Shown here: positions 50,370 to 61,672 of the stretch, one piece after another
Numbering within the stretch: position 1 is the first letter of the stretch
How the letters are laid out: every line of letters starts with the position of its first letter
Source: Pseudomonas azadiae
GTDB taxonomy: Bacteria; Pseudomonadota; Gammaproteobacteria; Pseudomonadales; Pseudomonadaceae
Length of the DNA stretch: 64,000 nucleotides
Assembly: GCF_019145355.1 (NCBI RefSeq)
Contig: NZ_JAHSTY010000001.1
Coordinates: 1-64,000 of the forward strand
Direction of reading: 5' to 3'
Position numbers and translations under genes: made by a program
The notes under the pieces: generated by a model
What the model was told of the DNA's origin: nothing
Databases searched by the model: none
Seen by the model: only the letters and a program-made list of their open reading frames with translations

Positions 50370-51113
50370 TCAGGACTTGGCGGCAGCCAGGATCAGCGCC
50401 TTCATCTCGGCCACGGCACCTTTGAACCCGACGAACAGCGCGTGGGCCACCAGAGCATGGCCGATGTTCAGTTCGTTGATGCCCTTGATCGCGGCCACAG
50501 CCTCGACGTTGTGGTAGTGCAGGCCATGGCCGGCGTTGACGATCAGCCCTTCATTGAGACCGCAGTTCACTCCGTCGATGACGCGTTGCAGTTCGTCGGC
50601 CACTTCGGTCGGCGTGGTGGCATCGGCGTAACGCCCGGTGTGCAGTTCGATCGCCGGTGCACCGACACGGCGCGAGGCTTCGATCTGGCGCTCGTCGGCA
50701 TCGATGAACAGCGAGACTTCACTGCCGATCTTCGACAGGCGCTCCACCGCCGCCTTGATCCGCGCTTCCTGGCCGGCCACGTCGAGGCCGCCTTCGGTGG
50801 TCAGCTCCTGGCGGGTTTCCGGCACCAGGCAGATATTCGCCGGGCGGATGCGCTCGGCGAACTGCATCATTTCTTCGGTGACACCCATCTCGAAGTTCAT
50901 GCGGGTTTGCAGCACGTCCTTGAGCAGCAGCACGTCGCGCTCCTGGATGTGGCGGCGGTCTTCGCGCAGGTGCACGGTGATGCCGTCGGCGCCCGCTTCT
51001 TCGGCGTCCAGCGCGGCCTTGACCGGGTCAGGGTAACGGGTGCCCCGGGCCTGGCGCAGGGTGGCGACGTGGTCGATGTTGACGCCAAGAAGAATGCGAT
51101 TGCTGGTGGTCAC
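50370..51113 (-). CDS. pdxJ: pyridoxine 5'-phosphate synthase
   Basis: 247 residues, GTG start with AGGAG 7 bases upstream. [43 protein letters not shown] and [11 protein letters not shown] are PdxJ signatures. It condenses 1-deoxyxylulose 5-phosphate with 3-amino-2-oxopropyl phosphate to form pyridoxine phosphate. It follows recO in the usual lepB-rnc-era-recO-pdxJ order. Confidence 0.95.
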   Translation of the reverse strand: MTTSNRILLGVNIDHVATLRQARGTRYPDPVKAALDAEEAGADGITVHLREDRRHIQERDVLLLKDVLQTRMNFEMGVTEEMMQFAERIRPANICLVPETRQELTTEGGLDVAGQEARIKAAVERLSKIGSEVSLFIDADERQIEASRRVGAPAIELHTGRYADATTPTEVADELQRVIDGVNCGLNEGLIVNAGHGLHYHNVEAVAAIKGINELNIGHALVAHALFVGFKGAVAEMKALILAAAKS

Positions 51114-51164
51114 GGAAGCGCTCCTGAAAAGGGAAAGAATCGGTGCACAGCATACACGGGGATG

Positions 51165-51851
51165 TCAGGGCTTTCGAAACAACTCGCGGCTGACCAGCGG
51201 CCGCCCGCCCAGGTGCACGGCCAGGGCCTGGCGCATCAAACGCTTGGCGGCGGACAGCGCACCCGGCGCGGTCCAATCCGCTTCGCTCATGGCCAGCAGC
51301 TCGGCACCGTGGAACAGGCCGGGTTGCAGCAGGTACACGCGCTCAAGGCCGGCGTCCACTTGCAGGCGGTACAGGCCATCGGCGGCGACAGGGTCGCCGT
51401 GCAGGTCGTTGGCCAGTTCGAAGCCGTAGCCCAGGTCGTCGAGCAAGCGCCATTCGAAGGCGCGCAGCAGCGGTTCCAACGGGCGGCCTTCGGCCAACGC
51501 CAGCAGGGTCGCGGCGTAGTGATCAAAGACGCCGGGGTGGGGGTCTTCAGACGGGAGCAGGCGGATCAGCAGTTCGTTGAGGTACAGGCCGCTGAACAGG
51601 GCCTCGCCATTGAGCCAGGCGGAGGTACCGACGCTTTCCAGGCGACCGACGTTCTTCAACTCGCCCTTGCCGCGAAACTCCACGTCCAAGGCCACGAAAG
51701 GCCGCGCCAACGTACCCGCCTTGCCCCGCGCGCTGCGCAACACCGCGCGCAGCCGGCCTTGAGGCGTGAGGAAGTCCACCAGGGCGCTGGTCTCGCGGTA
51801 GGCGCGGCTGTGCAGGACGTAGGCGAGTTGGCTGGGGGGGGAAGCGGACAT
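51165..51851 (-). CDS. recO: DNA repair protein RecO
   Basis: 228 residues. An N-terminal OB fold ([34 protein letters not shown]) is followed by the helical C-terminal domain; the usual zinc-binding cysteines are absent, as in other Pseudomonas RecO. It loads RecA with RecR in recombinational repair. ATG 51851 has GAGAG upstream. A REPIN separates it from era. Confidence 0.92.
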   Translation of the reverse strand: MSASPPSQLAYVLHSRAYRETSALVDFLTPQGRLRAVLRSARGKAGTLARPFVALDVEFRGKGELKNVGRLESVGTSAWLNGEALFSGLYLNELLIRLLPSEDPHPGVFDHYAATLLALAEGRPLEPLLRAFEWRLLDDLGYGFELANDLHGDPVAADGLYRLQVDAGLERVYLLQPGLFHGAELLAMSEADWTAPGALSAAKRLMRQALAVHLGGRPLVSRELFRKP

Positions 51852-51890
51852 GGGGCTCTCTTCGCAGAACGTGAAACAGCGCCGATCCAA

Positions 51891-51980
51891 TGTGGGAGCG
51901 GGCTTGCCCGCGATGGCGGTATCACAGTCAACATCTCTGCTGAATGTTACATCCTCATCGCGGGCAAGCCCGCTCCCACA
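51891..51980. repeat. REPIN (GCGGGCTTGCCCGCGAT type)
   Basis: TGTGGGAGCGGGCTTGCCCG and CGGGCAAGCCCGCTCCCACA flank the core, between era and recO inside an otherwise continuous operon. Confidence 0.85.
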
Positions 51981-52006
51981 GTGTATTGCGGTGTGCTCTG
52001 AACCGG

Positions 52007-52909
52007 TTACAGGTCGCCGTAACCGAGCGAACGCAACGCACGCTCATCATCGGACCAGCCACCCTTCACCTTCACCCACAGGTTGAGCATGATCTTGGAG
52101 TCGAACAGCAATTCCATGTCCTTGCGCGCCTCGGTACCGATACGCTTGATGCGCTCGCCCTTGTCGCCAATGATGATCTTCTTCTGGCCATCGCGTTCGA
52201 CGAGGATCAGCGCATGGATGTGCAAGGTCTTGCCCTGCTGCTTGAACTCTTCGATTTCGACGGTGATCTGGTACGGCAGTTCGGCACCCATCTGGCGCAT
52301 GATTTTCTCACGCACCAGTTCGGCGGCGAGGAAACGGCTGCTGCGGTCGGTGATCTGGTCTTCCGGGAAGAAGTGCTCGTTCTCCGGCAGGTAACCGGCA
52401 ATCACGCGTTCCAGGGCTTCGAGGTTATGCCCGTGCTGGGCCGAAATTGGCATGATCTGGGCGTTCGGCAGTTGCTCCTGCAGCCAGGTCAGATGCGGCA
52501 TCAGCTCGGCTTTGTCTTCGATGCGGTCGGTCTTGTTCAGCGCGACGATCAACGGACCGGTGACGTACTGCACACGCTCGAGGACCATCTGGTCTTCATC
52601 CGTCCACTTGGTGCGGTCGACCACGAAGATCACCACGTCGACGTCTTTCAGCGCCGCCGACGCGGTTTTGTTCATATAGCGGTTGAGGGCTTTCTCGCCG
52701 CCTTTGTGCATGCCCGGGGTGTCGACATAGACCGCCTGCACGCTGCCTTCGGTCTTGATGCCCAGCATGTTGTGACGGGTGGTCTGCGGCTTGCGCGACG
52801 TGATAGCAAGCTTCTGGCCGAGGATGTGGTTGAGCAGCGTGGACTTGCCCACGTTGGGGCGGCCGACGATGGCAACGTAGCCACAGCGTGTTGCGGTTGA
52901 ATCAGTCAT
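52007..52909 (-). CDS. era: GTPase Era
   Basis: 300 residues. [12 protein letters not shown] (G1), DTPGMHKG (G3), NKTDRIED (G4) and a C-terminal KH domain with [18 protein letters not shown]. It binds 16S rRNA during 30S assembly. ATG 52909 has GGAG 7 bases upstream and overlaps the end of rnc by 8 bases, so the two are coupled. Confidence 0.96.
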   Translation of the reverse strand: MTDSTATRCGYVAIVGRPNVGKSTLLNHILGQKLAITSRKPQTTRHNMLGIKTEGSVQAVYVDTPGMHKGGEKALNRYMNKTASAALKDVDVVIFVVDRTKWTDEDQMVLERVQYVTGPLIVALNKTDRIEDKAELMPHLTWLQEQLPNAQIMPISAQHGHNLEALERVIAGYLPENEHFFPEDQITDRSSRFLAAELVREKIMRQMGAELPYQITVEIEEFKQQGKTLHIHALILVERDGQKKIIIGDKGERIKRIGTEARKDMELLFDSKIMLNLWVKVKGGWSDDERALRSLGYGDL

Positions 52910-53591
52910 GGCCATTCTCCACGCCCAGGGCAATCAGTGCTGCAGCGGCCGCTACCTGTTCGGCAATACGACGGCTCACACCCTGACCTCGGCTTTTTTC
53001 GTTCAGTAAGGTGATTTCACATTCCACGAAGAACACGCGGCAATGCGGCTCACCCTGGATATCCACCACTTCGTAGCGTGGCAGTTCGCAACCACGGGAC
53101 TGCAGGTATTCCTGCAGGCGGGTCTTGGGATCTTTGTTGGTGTCGACCAGTGTCAGGCTTTCGATTTCCGAAGCCAGCCAGGCGACCACACGCTCCTTGG
53201 CCGTCTCCATCCCTGCATCGAGGTAGATCGCACCGATCAAGGCTTCCAGGGCATCAGCCAGGATCGACTCGCGACGAAAACCGCCGCTTTTCAATTCGCC
53301 GGAACCCAGCCGCAGGTACTCGCCCAGGCCGAAACCTCGGGCCAGCACGGCCAGGGTCTCGCCTTTCACAAGGCGTGCGCGCAGGCGCGAAAGCTGGCCT
53401 TCGCGCGCTTGAGGAAAACGTTCGAACAGCGCCTCACCGGCGGCAAAATTGAGGATGGCATCACCGAGGAATTCCAGGCGTTCGTTGTTGCGCCCTGCAA
53501 AGCTGCGGTGTGTGAGGGCAAGGACCATCAATTCCTGGTCCTTGAAGGTGTAGCCGAGCTGGCGCTCGAGACGGCTTAAAGAAACGCTCAC
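52902..53591 (-). CDS. rnc: ribonuclease III
   Basis: 229 residues, GTG start. The signature [12 protein letters not shown] with catalytic acidic residues and [16 protein letters not shown] is followed by a C-terminal double-stranded RNA-binding domain ([32 protein letters not shown]). It processes rRNA precursors and structured mRNAs. It is followed by era with an 8-base overlap. Confidence 0.96.
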   Translation of the reverse strand: MSVSLSRLERQLGYTFKDQELMVLALTHRSFAGRNNERLEFLGDAILNFAAGEALFERFPQAREGQLSRLRARLVKGETLAVLARGFGLGEYLRLGSGELKSGGFRRESILADALEALIGAIYLDAGMETAKERVVAWLASEIESLTLVDTNKDPKTRLQEYLQSRGCELPRYEVVDIQGEPHCRVFFVECEITLLNEKSRGQGVSRRIAEQVAAAAALIALGVENGHD

Positions 53592-53741
53592 GGTTTACCC
53601 ATATCTGTTTGGTGGCACCGGCGGCCATCGACGATTGACGCAGTGTTCAAATTCAAATCCTGGTTGGTGCTGCATGGGGCAGGACCGATTTGTCCCAACC
53701 CCAGAAAAGCATTCGGCGCTGTGTTCACAGCGCCGCCTGTA
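53592..53741. other. lepB-rnc gap lacking the usual DUF4845 gene
   Basis: Only 150 bp separate lepB from rnc and no coding frame fits. From memory, P. aeruginosa and many relatives carry a gene of about 120 codons (DUF4845) here. The gap contains a terminator-like hairpin. Confidence 0.5.
53714..53735 (-). terminator. hairpin between lepB and rnc
   Basis: CGGCGCTGTG and CACAGCGCCG around two bases form a stem of up to 10 bp 7 bases after the lepB stop. On the minus strand TTTT follows a few bases later, so it may terminate or attenuate. Confidence 0.6.
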
Positions 53742-54593
53742 TTACTTGATCAGCCCGACCCGCGAGAAATTCGGCAGGTGGCTGAGTTTGGGTTCCGGCC
53801 AGCTCATCCAGACCGCAAAGGCCTTGCCGACGATATTTCCGTCAGGGACCATGCCCAGCATCTCTTTGGGAATGCTGGCGTCATCCCAATAGCGGCTGTC
53901 GTTGGAGTTGTCGCGGTTGTCACCCATCATGAAGTAATGACCCGCCGGGACAGTCCATTGCCCACCCGGCATGGAACGCCCCATGGCTTTGTGGACAAGG
54001 TGCTCGGAAGCGCCAACCTGCTCCTTATAGACCGCGACATCACCCAATTGCGGATCGTAGGTGGTGCCGATCATCTGGTCGGTAATCAACTGACCGTTGA
54101 CGTACAAGTGCTTGTCGTTGGTATAGCGCACCGTATCACCCGGCAAACCGATGACCCGCTTGATGTAGTTCACGCTGGGGTCAGCCGGGTAGCGGAACAC
54201 CATCACGTCACCACGCTGCGGGTCGCCGATCTCAATGACCTTTTTGTCGATCACCGGCAGGCGAATCCCGTAGGAAAACTTGTTCACCAGGATGAAGTCA
54301 CCCACGTCCAGGGTAGGTTTCATCGACCCCGACGGGATCTGGAACGGCTCCACCAGGAACGAACGCAGCACCAATACGATGAACAGCACCGGAAAGAACG
54401 ACTTGCCGTATTCAACCAGCAAAGGCTCTTTGTTCAGCTTCTCGATCACCACGCCGTCGGGCTGGCTGACGCTGCCCTGATAGGACGCGATAGCCGCCCG
54501 CCGACGCGGGGCGAAGAACACCAGATCGAGCAACGCCAGGAAACCGCAAACGGCAACGGCGATGACCAGCAACAGCGGGAAATTTAGCGACAT
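53742..54593 (-). CDS. lepB: signal peptidase I
   Basis: 283 residues. Two N-terminal membrane segments are followed by the catalytic Ser in IPSGSMKPTL and Lys in NYIKRVIGLPGD, then GDNRDNSNDSRYWD. It cleaves signal peptides at the periplasmic face. It starts 5 bp after lepA. Confidence 0.96.
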   Translation of the reverse strand: MSLNFPLLLVIAVAVCGFLALLDLVFFAPRRRAAIASYQGSVSQPDGVVIEKLNKEPLLVEYGKSFFPVLFIVLVLRSFLVEPFQIPSGSMKPTLDVGDFILVNKFSYGIRLPVIDKKVIEIGDPQRGDVMVFRYPADPSVNYIKRVIGLPGDTVRYTNDKHLYVNGQLITDQMIGTTYDPQLGDVAVYKEQVGASEHLVHKAMGRSMPGGQWTVPAGHYFMMGDNRDNSNDSRYWDDASIPKEMLGMVPDGNIVGKAFAVWMSWPEPKLSHLPNFSRVGLIK

Positions 54594-54598
54594 AGGAC

Positions 54599-56398
54599 CT
54601 AACTATCCAACCTGAGCACCGCAAGGAAGGCTTCTTGTGGAATTTCCACGTTGCCCACTTGCTTCATGCGTTTTTTACCGGCCTTTTGCTTCTCAAGCAG
54701 CTTGCGCTTACGGCTTACGTCACCACCGTAGCATTTGGCCAATACGTTCTTTCTGAGTGCCTTGACGGAGGTCCGCGCGATGATCTGCCCGCCAATGGCG
54801 GCCTGGATCGCGACGTCGAACATCTGGCGCGGAATCAGTTCTTTCATCTTCTCGGTCAACTGGCGACCTTTGTAATGCGCATTGTCCTTGTGCACGATCA
54901 GTGCCAAGGCATCAACCTTGTCGCCGTTGATCAACACATCCAGCTTCACCAGATTGGCCGATTGGTATCGATCGAAATGGTAATCCAGCGAAGCATAGCC
55001 GCGGCTGGTGGATTTGAGACGGTCGAAGAAGTCCAGCACCACTTCGTTCATCGGCAAATCGTAGGTCACTTGCACCTGGGTACCGAGGAACAGCATGTCG
55101 TGCTGTACGCCACGCTTTTCGATACACAGAGTAATGACGTTGCCCAGGTGTTCCTGCGGCACAAGAATATTGGCCCGCACGATCGGTTCGCGCATGTCTT
55201 CAATGGAGGACAGGTCTGGAAGCTTGGACGGGTTGTCGACGTAAATCGTTTCACCGGTTTTCAGCGCCAGCTCGAAAATAACGGTCGGCGCGGTGGTGAT
55301 CAGGTCCAGGTCGTATTCGCGCTCGAGACGCTCCTGGATGATCTCCATGTGCAGCATGCCCAGGAACCCGCAGCGAAAGCCGAAGCCCAGGGCGTCGGAG
55401 CTTTCCGGGGTGTACTGCAACGACGAGTCGTTGAGGGTGAGCTTTTGCAGGGCTTCGCGGAAGTCTTCGAAGTCGTCGGAGCTGACCGGGAACAAGCCGG
55501 CGTAAACCTGCGGCTGGATGCGCTTGAAGCCTGGCAGCACGTCGACGTCGGGGGTGGAACTCAAGGTCAGGGTGTCACCGACCGGCGCACCGTGGATGTC
55601 CTTGATACCGGCGATGATGAAGCCGACTTCACCGGCTTTCAGGTCAACAGTGGCGGTGTGCTTGGGGTTGAATACACCGACGCTGTCCACCAGATGGATC
55701 TTGCCGGTGGACTTGACCAGGATCTTGTCGCCTTTCTTCACACGGCCATGGCGCACGCGTACCAGGGAGACAACGCCCAGGTAGTTGTCGAACCAGGAGT
55801 CGATGATCAACGCTTGCAGCGGATCTTCGTAGTTGCCGGTGGGAGCGGGGATGGTCTTGACCAGGCGCTCGAGCACTTCGTCGACGCCCAGGCCGGTCTT
55901 GGCGCTGCACTCGACGGCGTCGGTGGCGTCAATGCCGATGATTTTTTCGATTTCTTCTTTTACGCGGTCCGGATCGGCTTGCGGCAAGTCGATCTTGTTC
56001 AGCACCGGCATCACTTCCAGGCCTTGCTCAATGGCGGTGTAGCAGTTGGCCACGGATTGGGCTTCAACGCCCTGCCCCGCATCCACCACCAGCAACGCGC
56101 CTTCACAGGCGGCCAGGGAACGGCTGACTTCATAGGTGAAGTCAACGTGGCCCGGGGTGTCGATGAAGTTGAGTTGGTACTTGATACCGTCTTTGGCGGT
56201 GTAGTACAGGGTAACGCTGTGGGCCTTGATGGTGATCCCGCGCTCGCGTTCGAGGTCCATGGAGTCCAGTACCTGGGCTTCCATTTCACGCTCGGCAAGG
56301 CCGCCGCACATCTGGATGAATCGATCGGCCAGCGTCGACTTACCATGGTCAATGTGGGCGATGATGGAGAAATTGCGGATATGACTCAAATCACTCAC
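54599..56398 (-). CDS. lepA: elongation factor 4
   Basis: 599 residues. [14 protein letters not shown] (G1), DTPGHVDF (G3), NKIDLPQAD (G4) and the LepA-specific C-terminus [29 protein letters not shown] ribosome-associated GTPase that acts on stalled or early-translating ribosomes. It heads the lepA-lepB unit. In other pseudomonads mucD usually precedes it; here lptG does. Confidence 0.97.
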   Translation of the reverse strand: MSDLSHIRNFSIIAHIDHGKSTLADRFIQMCGGLAEREMEAQVLDSMDLERERGITIKAHSVTLYYTAKDGIKYQLNFIDTPGHVDFTYEVSRSLAACEGALLVVDAGQGVEAQSVANCYTAIEQGLEVMPVLNKIDLPQADPDRVKEEIEKIIGIDATDAVECSAKTGLGVDEVLERLVKTIPAPTGNYEDPLQALIIDSWFDNYLGVVSLVRVRHGRVKKGDKILVKSTGKIHLVDSVGVFNPKHTATVDLKAGEVGFIIAGIKDIHGAPVGDTLTLSSTPDVDVLPGFKRIQPQVYAGLFPVSSDDFEDFREALQKLTLNDSSLQYTPESSDALGFGFRCGFLGMLHMEIIQERLEREYDLDLITTAPTVIFELALKTGETIYVDNPSKLPDLSSIEDMREPIVRANILVPQEHLGNVITLCIEKRGVQHDMLFLGTQVQVTYDLPMNEVVLDFFDRLKSTSRGYASLDYHFDRYQSANLVKLDVLINGDKVDALALIVHKDNAHYKGRQLTEKMKELIPRQMFDVAIQAAIGGQIIARTSVKALRKNVLAKCYGGDVSRKRKLLEKQKAGKKRMKQVGNVEIPQEAFLAVLRLDS

Positions 56399-56498
56399 GG
56401 ATCAACACTCAAAAAGGCTGCAGGCAGATTGCCCGCTGAAAAATAGCCGGGAATTGTACCTGATGCTCGGGCCAGACGTCATCTTTGCTGACCAGAAC

Positions 56499-56532
56499 AA
56501 AAATGCCCCGATCTCTCGACCGGGGCATTTTT
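56499..56532 (-). terminator. Rho-independent terminator of lptFG
   Basis: AAAAATGCCCCG (56499-56510), a 10-base loop, CGGGGCATTTTT (56521-56532). A-run and T-run on either side make it usable in both directions. It separates lptG from the lepA promoter region. Confidence 0.9.
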
Positions 56533-56549
56533 TGTTCATAAGCGCGGTA

Positions 56550-57629
56550 TCAACCGGCCCGGCGCAACAGCCAGAACCCGGCCAGGGCGCAGATGGCCGT
56601 GGGCACCAGCACCGCAAACAGCGGCGAGAAGCCGAACACCAGGCTGGACGGGCCGAGCAGGTCCTGGGCAATGCGGAAGGTGAAACCCACCAGCACACCG
56701 GTAAACACACGCTGGCCGAGGGTTACCGAGCGCAACGGGCCGAAGATGAACGAGATCGCCATCAGGACCAGCGCGGCGGTCACGACCGGCTGCAACACCT
56801 TGACCCAGAATGCCAGCCAGTAACGACCGTTGTTCAGGCCCTGGTCCTTCAGGTAGTGGATGTAGCCCCACAACCCGGAAATCGGCAGGCTTTCCGGGAT
56901 CATCACGACGGTATTGAGCAGCTCCGGCTTAAGGGCGATATCCCACTCCTGGCTCGGCACATTGATCACTTCGGTGGTGGCCTTCGTGCCTTGGCCGATA
57001 TTGCGGAAGTAGGTGGTGGTGACGTCGTTAAGCTGCCATTTTTCGTCGCCGTATTGCGCCCGCTTGGCGAAGCTCGACGACAGCAGGTGGCGCTCCTTGT
57101 CAAAGGTGTAGCGCGTCACGCCAATCAACAGGCCGCCGGGTTGTACGGCGTTGATGTGGATGAATTCGTCACCCTGGCGATGCCACAGGCCGTGCTTGGC
57201 GCTTTGCGCATCGCCCGAACCCTGGGCCAGTGCGCGATTGGCCTGGGCCGTGGTTTCAGCGGGTGGCGCGACGTATTCGCCGATCAGCACGCTGCACGCC
57301 ATCAGCAGCAGCATGGGTTTCATCACCGCCCAGACGATACGGCCGATGGACACGCCGGCGGCGCGCATGATGGTCAATTCGCTGTTGCTGGCCAGGCTGC
57401 CCAGGCCGATCAGGCAGCCGATCAGCGCGGCCATCGGCATCATGTCGTAGAGACGACGCGGTGCGGTGAGGGCCACATAGCTCAGCACGTCCCACACGGT
57501 ATAGGTATCGCTGACGTTGCCCACTTCATCGATGAAGGCGAACAACGACGCCAGGCCCAGGATGATGCCCAATACCGCCAGGATGGCGATCAGTACGCTG
57601 CTACCAATGTAGCGATCGAGCTTAGCCAC
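56550..57629 (-). CDS. lptG: LPS export permease LptG
   Basis: 359 residues with six membrane helices and a periplasmic jellyroll domain. I chose GTG 57629 (MAKLDRYIGSSVL) with AAGGAG 7 bases upstream, rather than the longer frame to 57650. It forms the LptB2FG transporter moving lipopolysaccharide to the outer membrane. It overlaps lptF by 8 bases. Confidence 0.94.
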   Translation of the reverse strand: MAKLDRYIGSSVLIAILAVLGIILGLASLFAFIDEVGNVSDTYTVWDVLSYVALTAPRRLYDMMPMAALIGCLIGLGSLASNSELTIMRAAGVSIGRIVWAVMKPMLLLMACSVLIGEYVAPPAETTAQANRALAQGSGDAQSAKHGLWHRQGDEFIHINAVQPGGLLIGVTRYTFDKERHLLSSSFAKRAQYGDEKWQLNDVTTTYFRNIGQGTKATTEVINVPSQEWDIALKPELLNTVVMIPESLPISGLWGYIHYLKDQGLNNGRYWLAFWVKVLQPVVTAALVLMAISFIFGPLRSVTLGQRVFTGVLVGFTFRIAQDLLGPSSLVFGFSPLFAVLVPTAICALAGFWLLRRAG

Positions 57630-58740
57630 GAGCCAACTCCTTCTGGCCACGACGGCTCTTCATTTTCAAACGGATCGGTTCCCAGTAGAGCAGCCCCAGG
57701 CCGATGACCAGGAAGATCCCGTGCACCCACCACAAGCCCAGGGTCGGCGACAGCTTGCCTTTTTCCAGGGAGCCACGGGCGGAAATCAGGATGGTCAGGT
57801 ACGCCATGTACAACAGGATTGCCGGCAGCAGCTTGAGGAACCGGCCCTGGCGCGGGTTGACACGCGACAGCGGCACGGCCATCAAGGTCACGATAAACAC
57901 CAGCAGCGGCAGCGAAATTCGCCACTGCAGCTCAGCGATGGAGCGCAGCTCCTGGCTGCCGAACAGTTCGGTAGTCGGGATGGCGTCGCGGTCGGTGACT
58001 TCATCACTGATATCCGGACGCGCCAACATCACGCCGTAGGTGTCGTACTGAATGGCGCGGTAATCGGCCATGCCTGGGCTGCCATCGTAGCGGTAGCCGT
58101 TTTCCAGGATCAGGTAGCGGCTGCCATCCGGACGCACTTCCTGGCGACCCGAATCAGCCACCAGTATGGAAATACCACGGTCCTTCTTGTCCTGGCCCAG
58201 GCGTTTCTCGGAGATGAACACCCCGCCCAGGTTGGCGCGGTCGTCGGTCAGGGTTTCGGTGTAGGTCACCCGGGAGCCATCGTTGAGCGCCTGGAAACGG
58301 CCGGGTTCGAGGGTGTCGAACTCGGTCATCGCGTCCTGTTTGTTCAGCACCAACTGGAACTGCATCGCCCCCTGAGGCGCCAGGCTCAAGCTCAGCCAGG
58401 CCACGATCAGCGCAACGCCGGCGGCCGGGATCATGGTCATGCCCAGCAGGCGCTGCTGGCTCATGCCGGTGGCCGAGAGCACGGTCATTTCGCTTTCGAG
58501 GTACAGGCGGCCGTAAGCCAGCAGGATCCCGAGGAACAGGCCCAACGGCAGGATCAGCTGCAAAAAGCCTGGCAGGCGAAAGCCCATGATCAGGAACAGC
58601 GAGCCCGGGTCCAGCGCGCCGGAGGCAGCCTGGGCCAGGTATTTGACGAAACGACCACTCATGATGATGACCAGCAGGACCGCACTCACGGCACTCAGGG
58701 TCAACAGGACTTCGCGGGACAGATAACGGAAGACGATCAA
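57622..58740 (-). CDS. lptF: LPS export permease LptF
   Basis: 372 residues. Six membrane helices, a periplasmic domain, and the usual start MIVFRYLSREVL. The start is TTG 58740, 7 bases after GGAG; GTG 58749 touches the GGAG itself and is unlikely. It is the partner of LptG in the same overlapping pair. The divergent pepA gene begins 285 bp away. Confidence 0.93.
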   Translation of the reverse strand: MIVFRYLSREVLLTLSAVSAVLLVIIMSGRFVKYLAQAASGALDPGSLFLIMGFRLPGFLQLILPLGLFLGILLAYGRLYLESEMTVLSATGMSQQRLLGMTMIPAAGVALIVAWLSLSLAPQGAMQFQLVLNKQDAMTEFDTLEPGRFQALNDGSRVTYTETLTDDRANLGGVFISEKRLGQDKKDRGISILVADSGRQEVRPDGSRYLILENGYRYDGSPGMADYRAIQYDTYGVMLARPDISDEVTDRDAIPTTELFGSQELRSIAELQWRISLPLLVFIVTLMAVPLSRVNPRQGRFLKLLPAILLYMAYLTILISARGSLEKGKLSPTLGLWWVHGIFLVIGLGLLYWEPIRLKMKSRRGQKELARG

Positions 58741-58887
58741 ACCAGACACTCCAGGGTTGTCAGGCTAAGGCGGCCAAACAAGCAAGCATACCGAGTCAGC
58801 CCCTTTACACAGGGCCGGCTAAAAAGATGGCGCATTATCCTGTGATTGACCGCGCCTGTCACGGAGCTTGCTCACGCACATGCATAA

Positions 58888-60516
<1,629 letters not shown>

Positions 60517-60519
60517 CCC

Positions 60520-60619
60520 TGTAGGAGCGAGCTTGCTCGCGATGGTCGTTAACGATGACTCGGGAAACCAGGTTGATCGCGGCGACCTTGCGTTTTTCGC
60601 GAGCAAGCTCGCTCCTACA
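60520..60619. repeat. REPIN (GCGAGCTTGCTCGCGA type)
   Basis: TGTAGGAGCGAGCTTGCTCG and CGAGCAAGCTCGCTCCTACA flank the core, starting four bases after the pepA stop. Same family as 38901-39004. Confidence 0.85.
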
Positions 60620-60663
60620 CATTCCGGGACGGTCACCGCACCGTCCCGGTCTCAGGAACCGCA

Positions 60664-61092
60664 ATGACCCAAGTCGACTTCTATATATTGCCCAGCGCCG
60701 ACCCGCTCGCGCGCCTGGACTTCGCCTGCAAGCTCACCGAAAAAGCCTGGCGCATGGGCCACCGCATCTACCTGCATTGCAGCGATGCCGCCCAGCGCGA
60801 CGAACTTGATGCCCGCCTGTGGCGCTTCAAGGGCGAAAGCTTCGTGCCCCACGGCCCTGCCGAGTCGGAACCGGAAGGCCTGGTGGTACTGGGTTTGGGC
60901 GACAGTTGCGGCGATCACCATGACCTGCTGGTCAACCTGGACCTGAAAGTACCGCCATTTGCCAAGGGCTTCGCCCGCGTGGCGGAAGTGGTGGTGGAAG
61001 ATCCGGCTATTCGTCAGGCCGCGCGGGAGAGTTTCCGTTTCTACCGCGAACAGGGCTATCCTCTGCAAGATCACCGGCTACAACGACTTTGA
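60664..61092 (+). CDS. holC: DNA polymerase III chi subunit
   Basis: 142 residues with the HolC pattern: VDFYILPSADPLARLDFACKL, GHRIYLHC and FKGESFVPHG. It links the clamp loader to single-stranded-DNA-binding protein. It keeps the normal pepA-holC-valS order. Confidence 0.93.
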   Translation: MTQVDFYILPSADPLARLDFACKLTEKAWRMGHRIYLHCSDAAQRDELDARLWRFKGESFVPHGPAESEPEGLVVLGLGDSCGDHHDLLVNLDLKVPPFAKGFARVAEVVVEDPAIRQAARESFRFYREQGYPLQDHRLQRL

Positions 61093-61099
61093 GCACATG

Positions 61100-61462
61100 A
61101 TGGACACTCCCAACCCGCTGAAAAAAGACGACCACCTGCTGGACGACCTCGAGTCGATCCGGCAGTTGCTGGGGGATGATGGCTTGCAGCCGCCACTTCT
61201 GACCGAGTTGGTTAATGAAGTGGTACAGATTCCCATGTTGCTGGAAATGTCCGACGGCAAGCCTGCTCCCACGCCGGCCGAACCGCCTGCCGCCGGAAAA
61301 ACCCAGGACGCCCTGCTGCTGCATCTGGACGCCGAACTGCGCGCCGCCGCGAAATTGATCATGCAGGACGTGATCGACGACTTTGCCCCGCATATCGAGA
61401 CCGAGATCAAACGGCGAATGGATGCGCGGATGGAGCGGTTGCTCAGCCAGTATCAGTCCTGA
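61100..61462 (+). CDS. conserved protein of unknown function between holC and valS
   Basis: About 120 residues, acidic and helical (MDTPNPLKKDDHLLDDLESIRQLL, AAAKLIMQDVIDDFAPHIETEIKRRMDARMERLLSQ). No known domain recognised. It starts 7 bp after holC; ATG 61100 has GAG 6 bases upstream and ATG 61097 is 3 bases away. A cytoplasmic helical protein seems likely, co-transcribed with holC. Confidence 0.75.
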   Translation: MDTPNPLKKDDHLLDDLESIRQLLGDDGLQPPLLTELVNEVVQIPMLLEMSDGKPAPTPAEPPAAGKTQDALLLHLDAELRAAAKLIMQDVIDDFAPHIETEIKRRMDARMERLLSQYQS

Positions 61463-61478
61463 AGCCTGCATGGATTCC

Positions 61479-61568
61479 TGTGGGAGCTGGCTTGCCTGCG
61501 ATGGCGGCATAACAGTCACTGAAGAGGTTGACTGACATACCGCTATCGCAGGCAAGCCAGCTCCCACA
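61479..61568. repeat. REPIN (GCTGGCTTGCCTGCGA type)
   Basis: TGTGGGAGCTGGCTTGCCTG and CAGGCAAGCCAGCTCCCACA flank the core, between the small gene and valS. Confidence 0.85.
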
Positions 61569-61672
61569 ATGGTTTGCATACAGCTCGAACCCGTCTTCAA
61601 CTCGCCCTCTCCCCCATCCCCCGTTATACTTGCCGGCTTTCCTGAATAAATGCCAATAGGGTCCCGCCGCGC

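Noticed and set aside
48795..52001. 1068-codon open frame on the plus strand
   Set aside because: Antisense to the multicopper oxidase, pdxJ and recO and runs through two REPINs.
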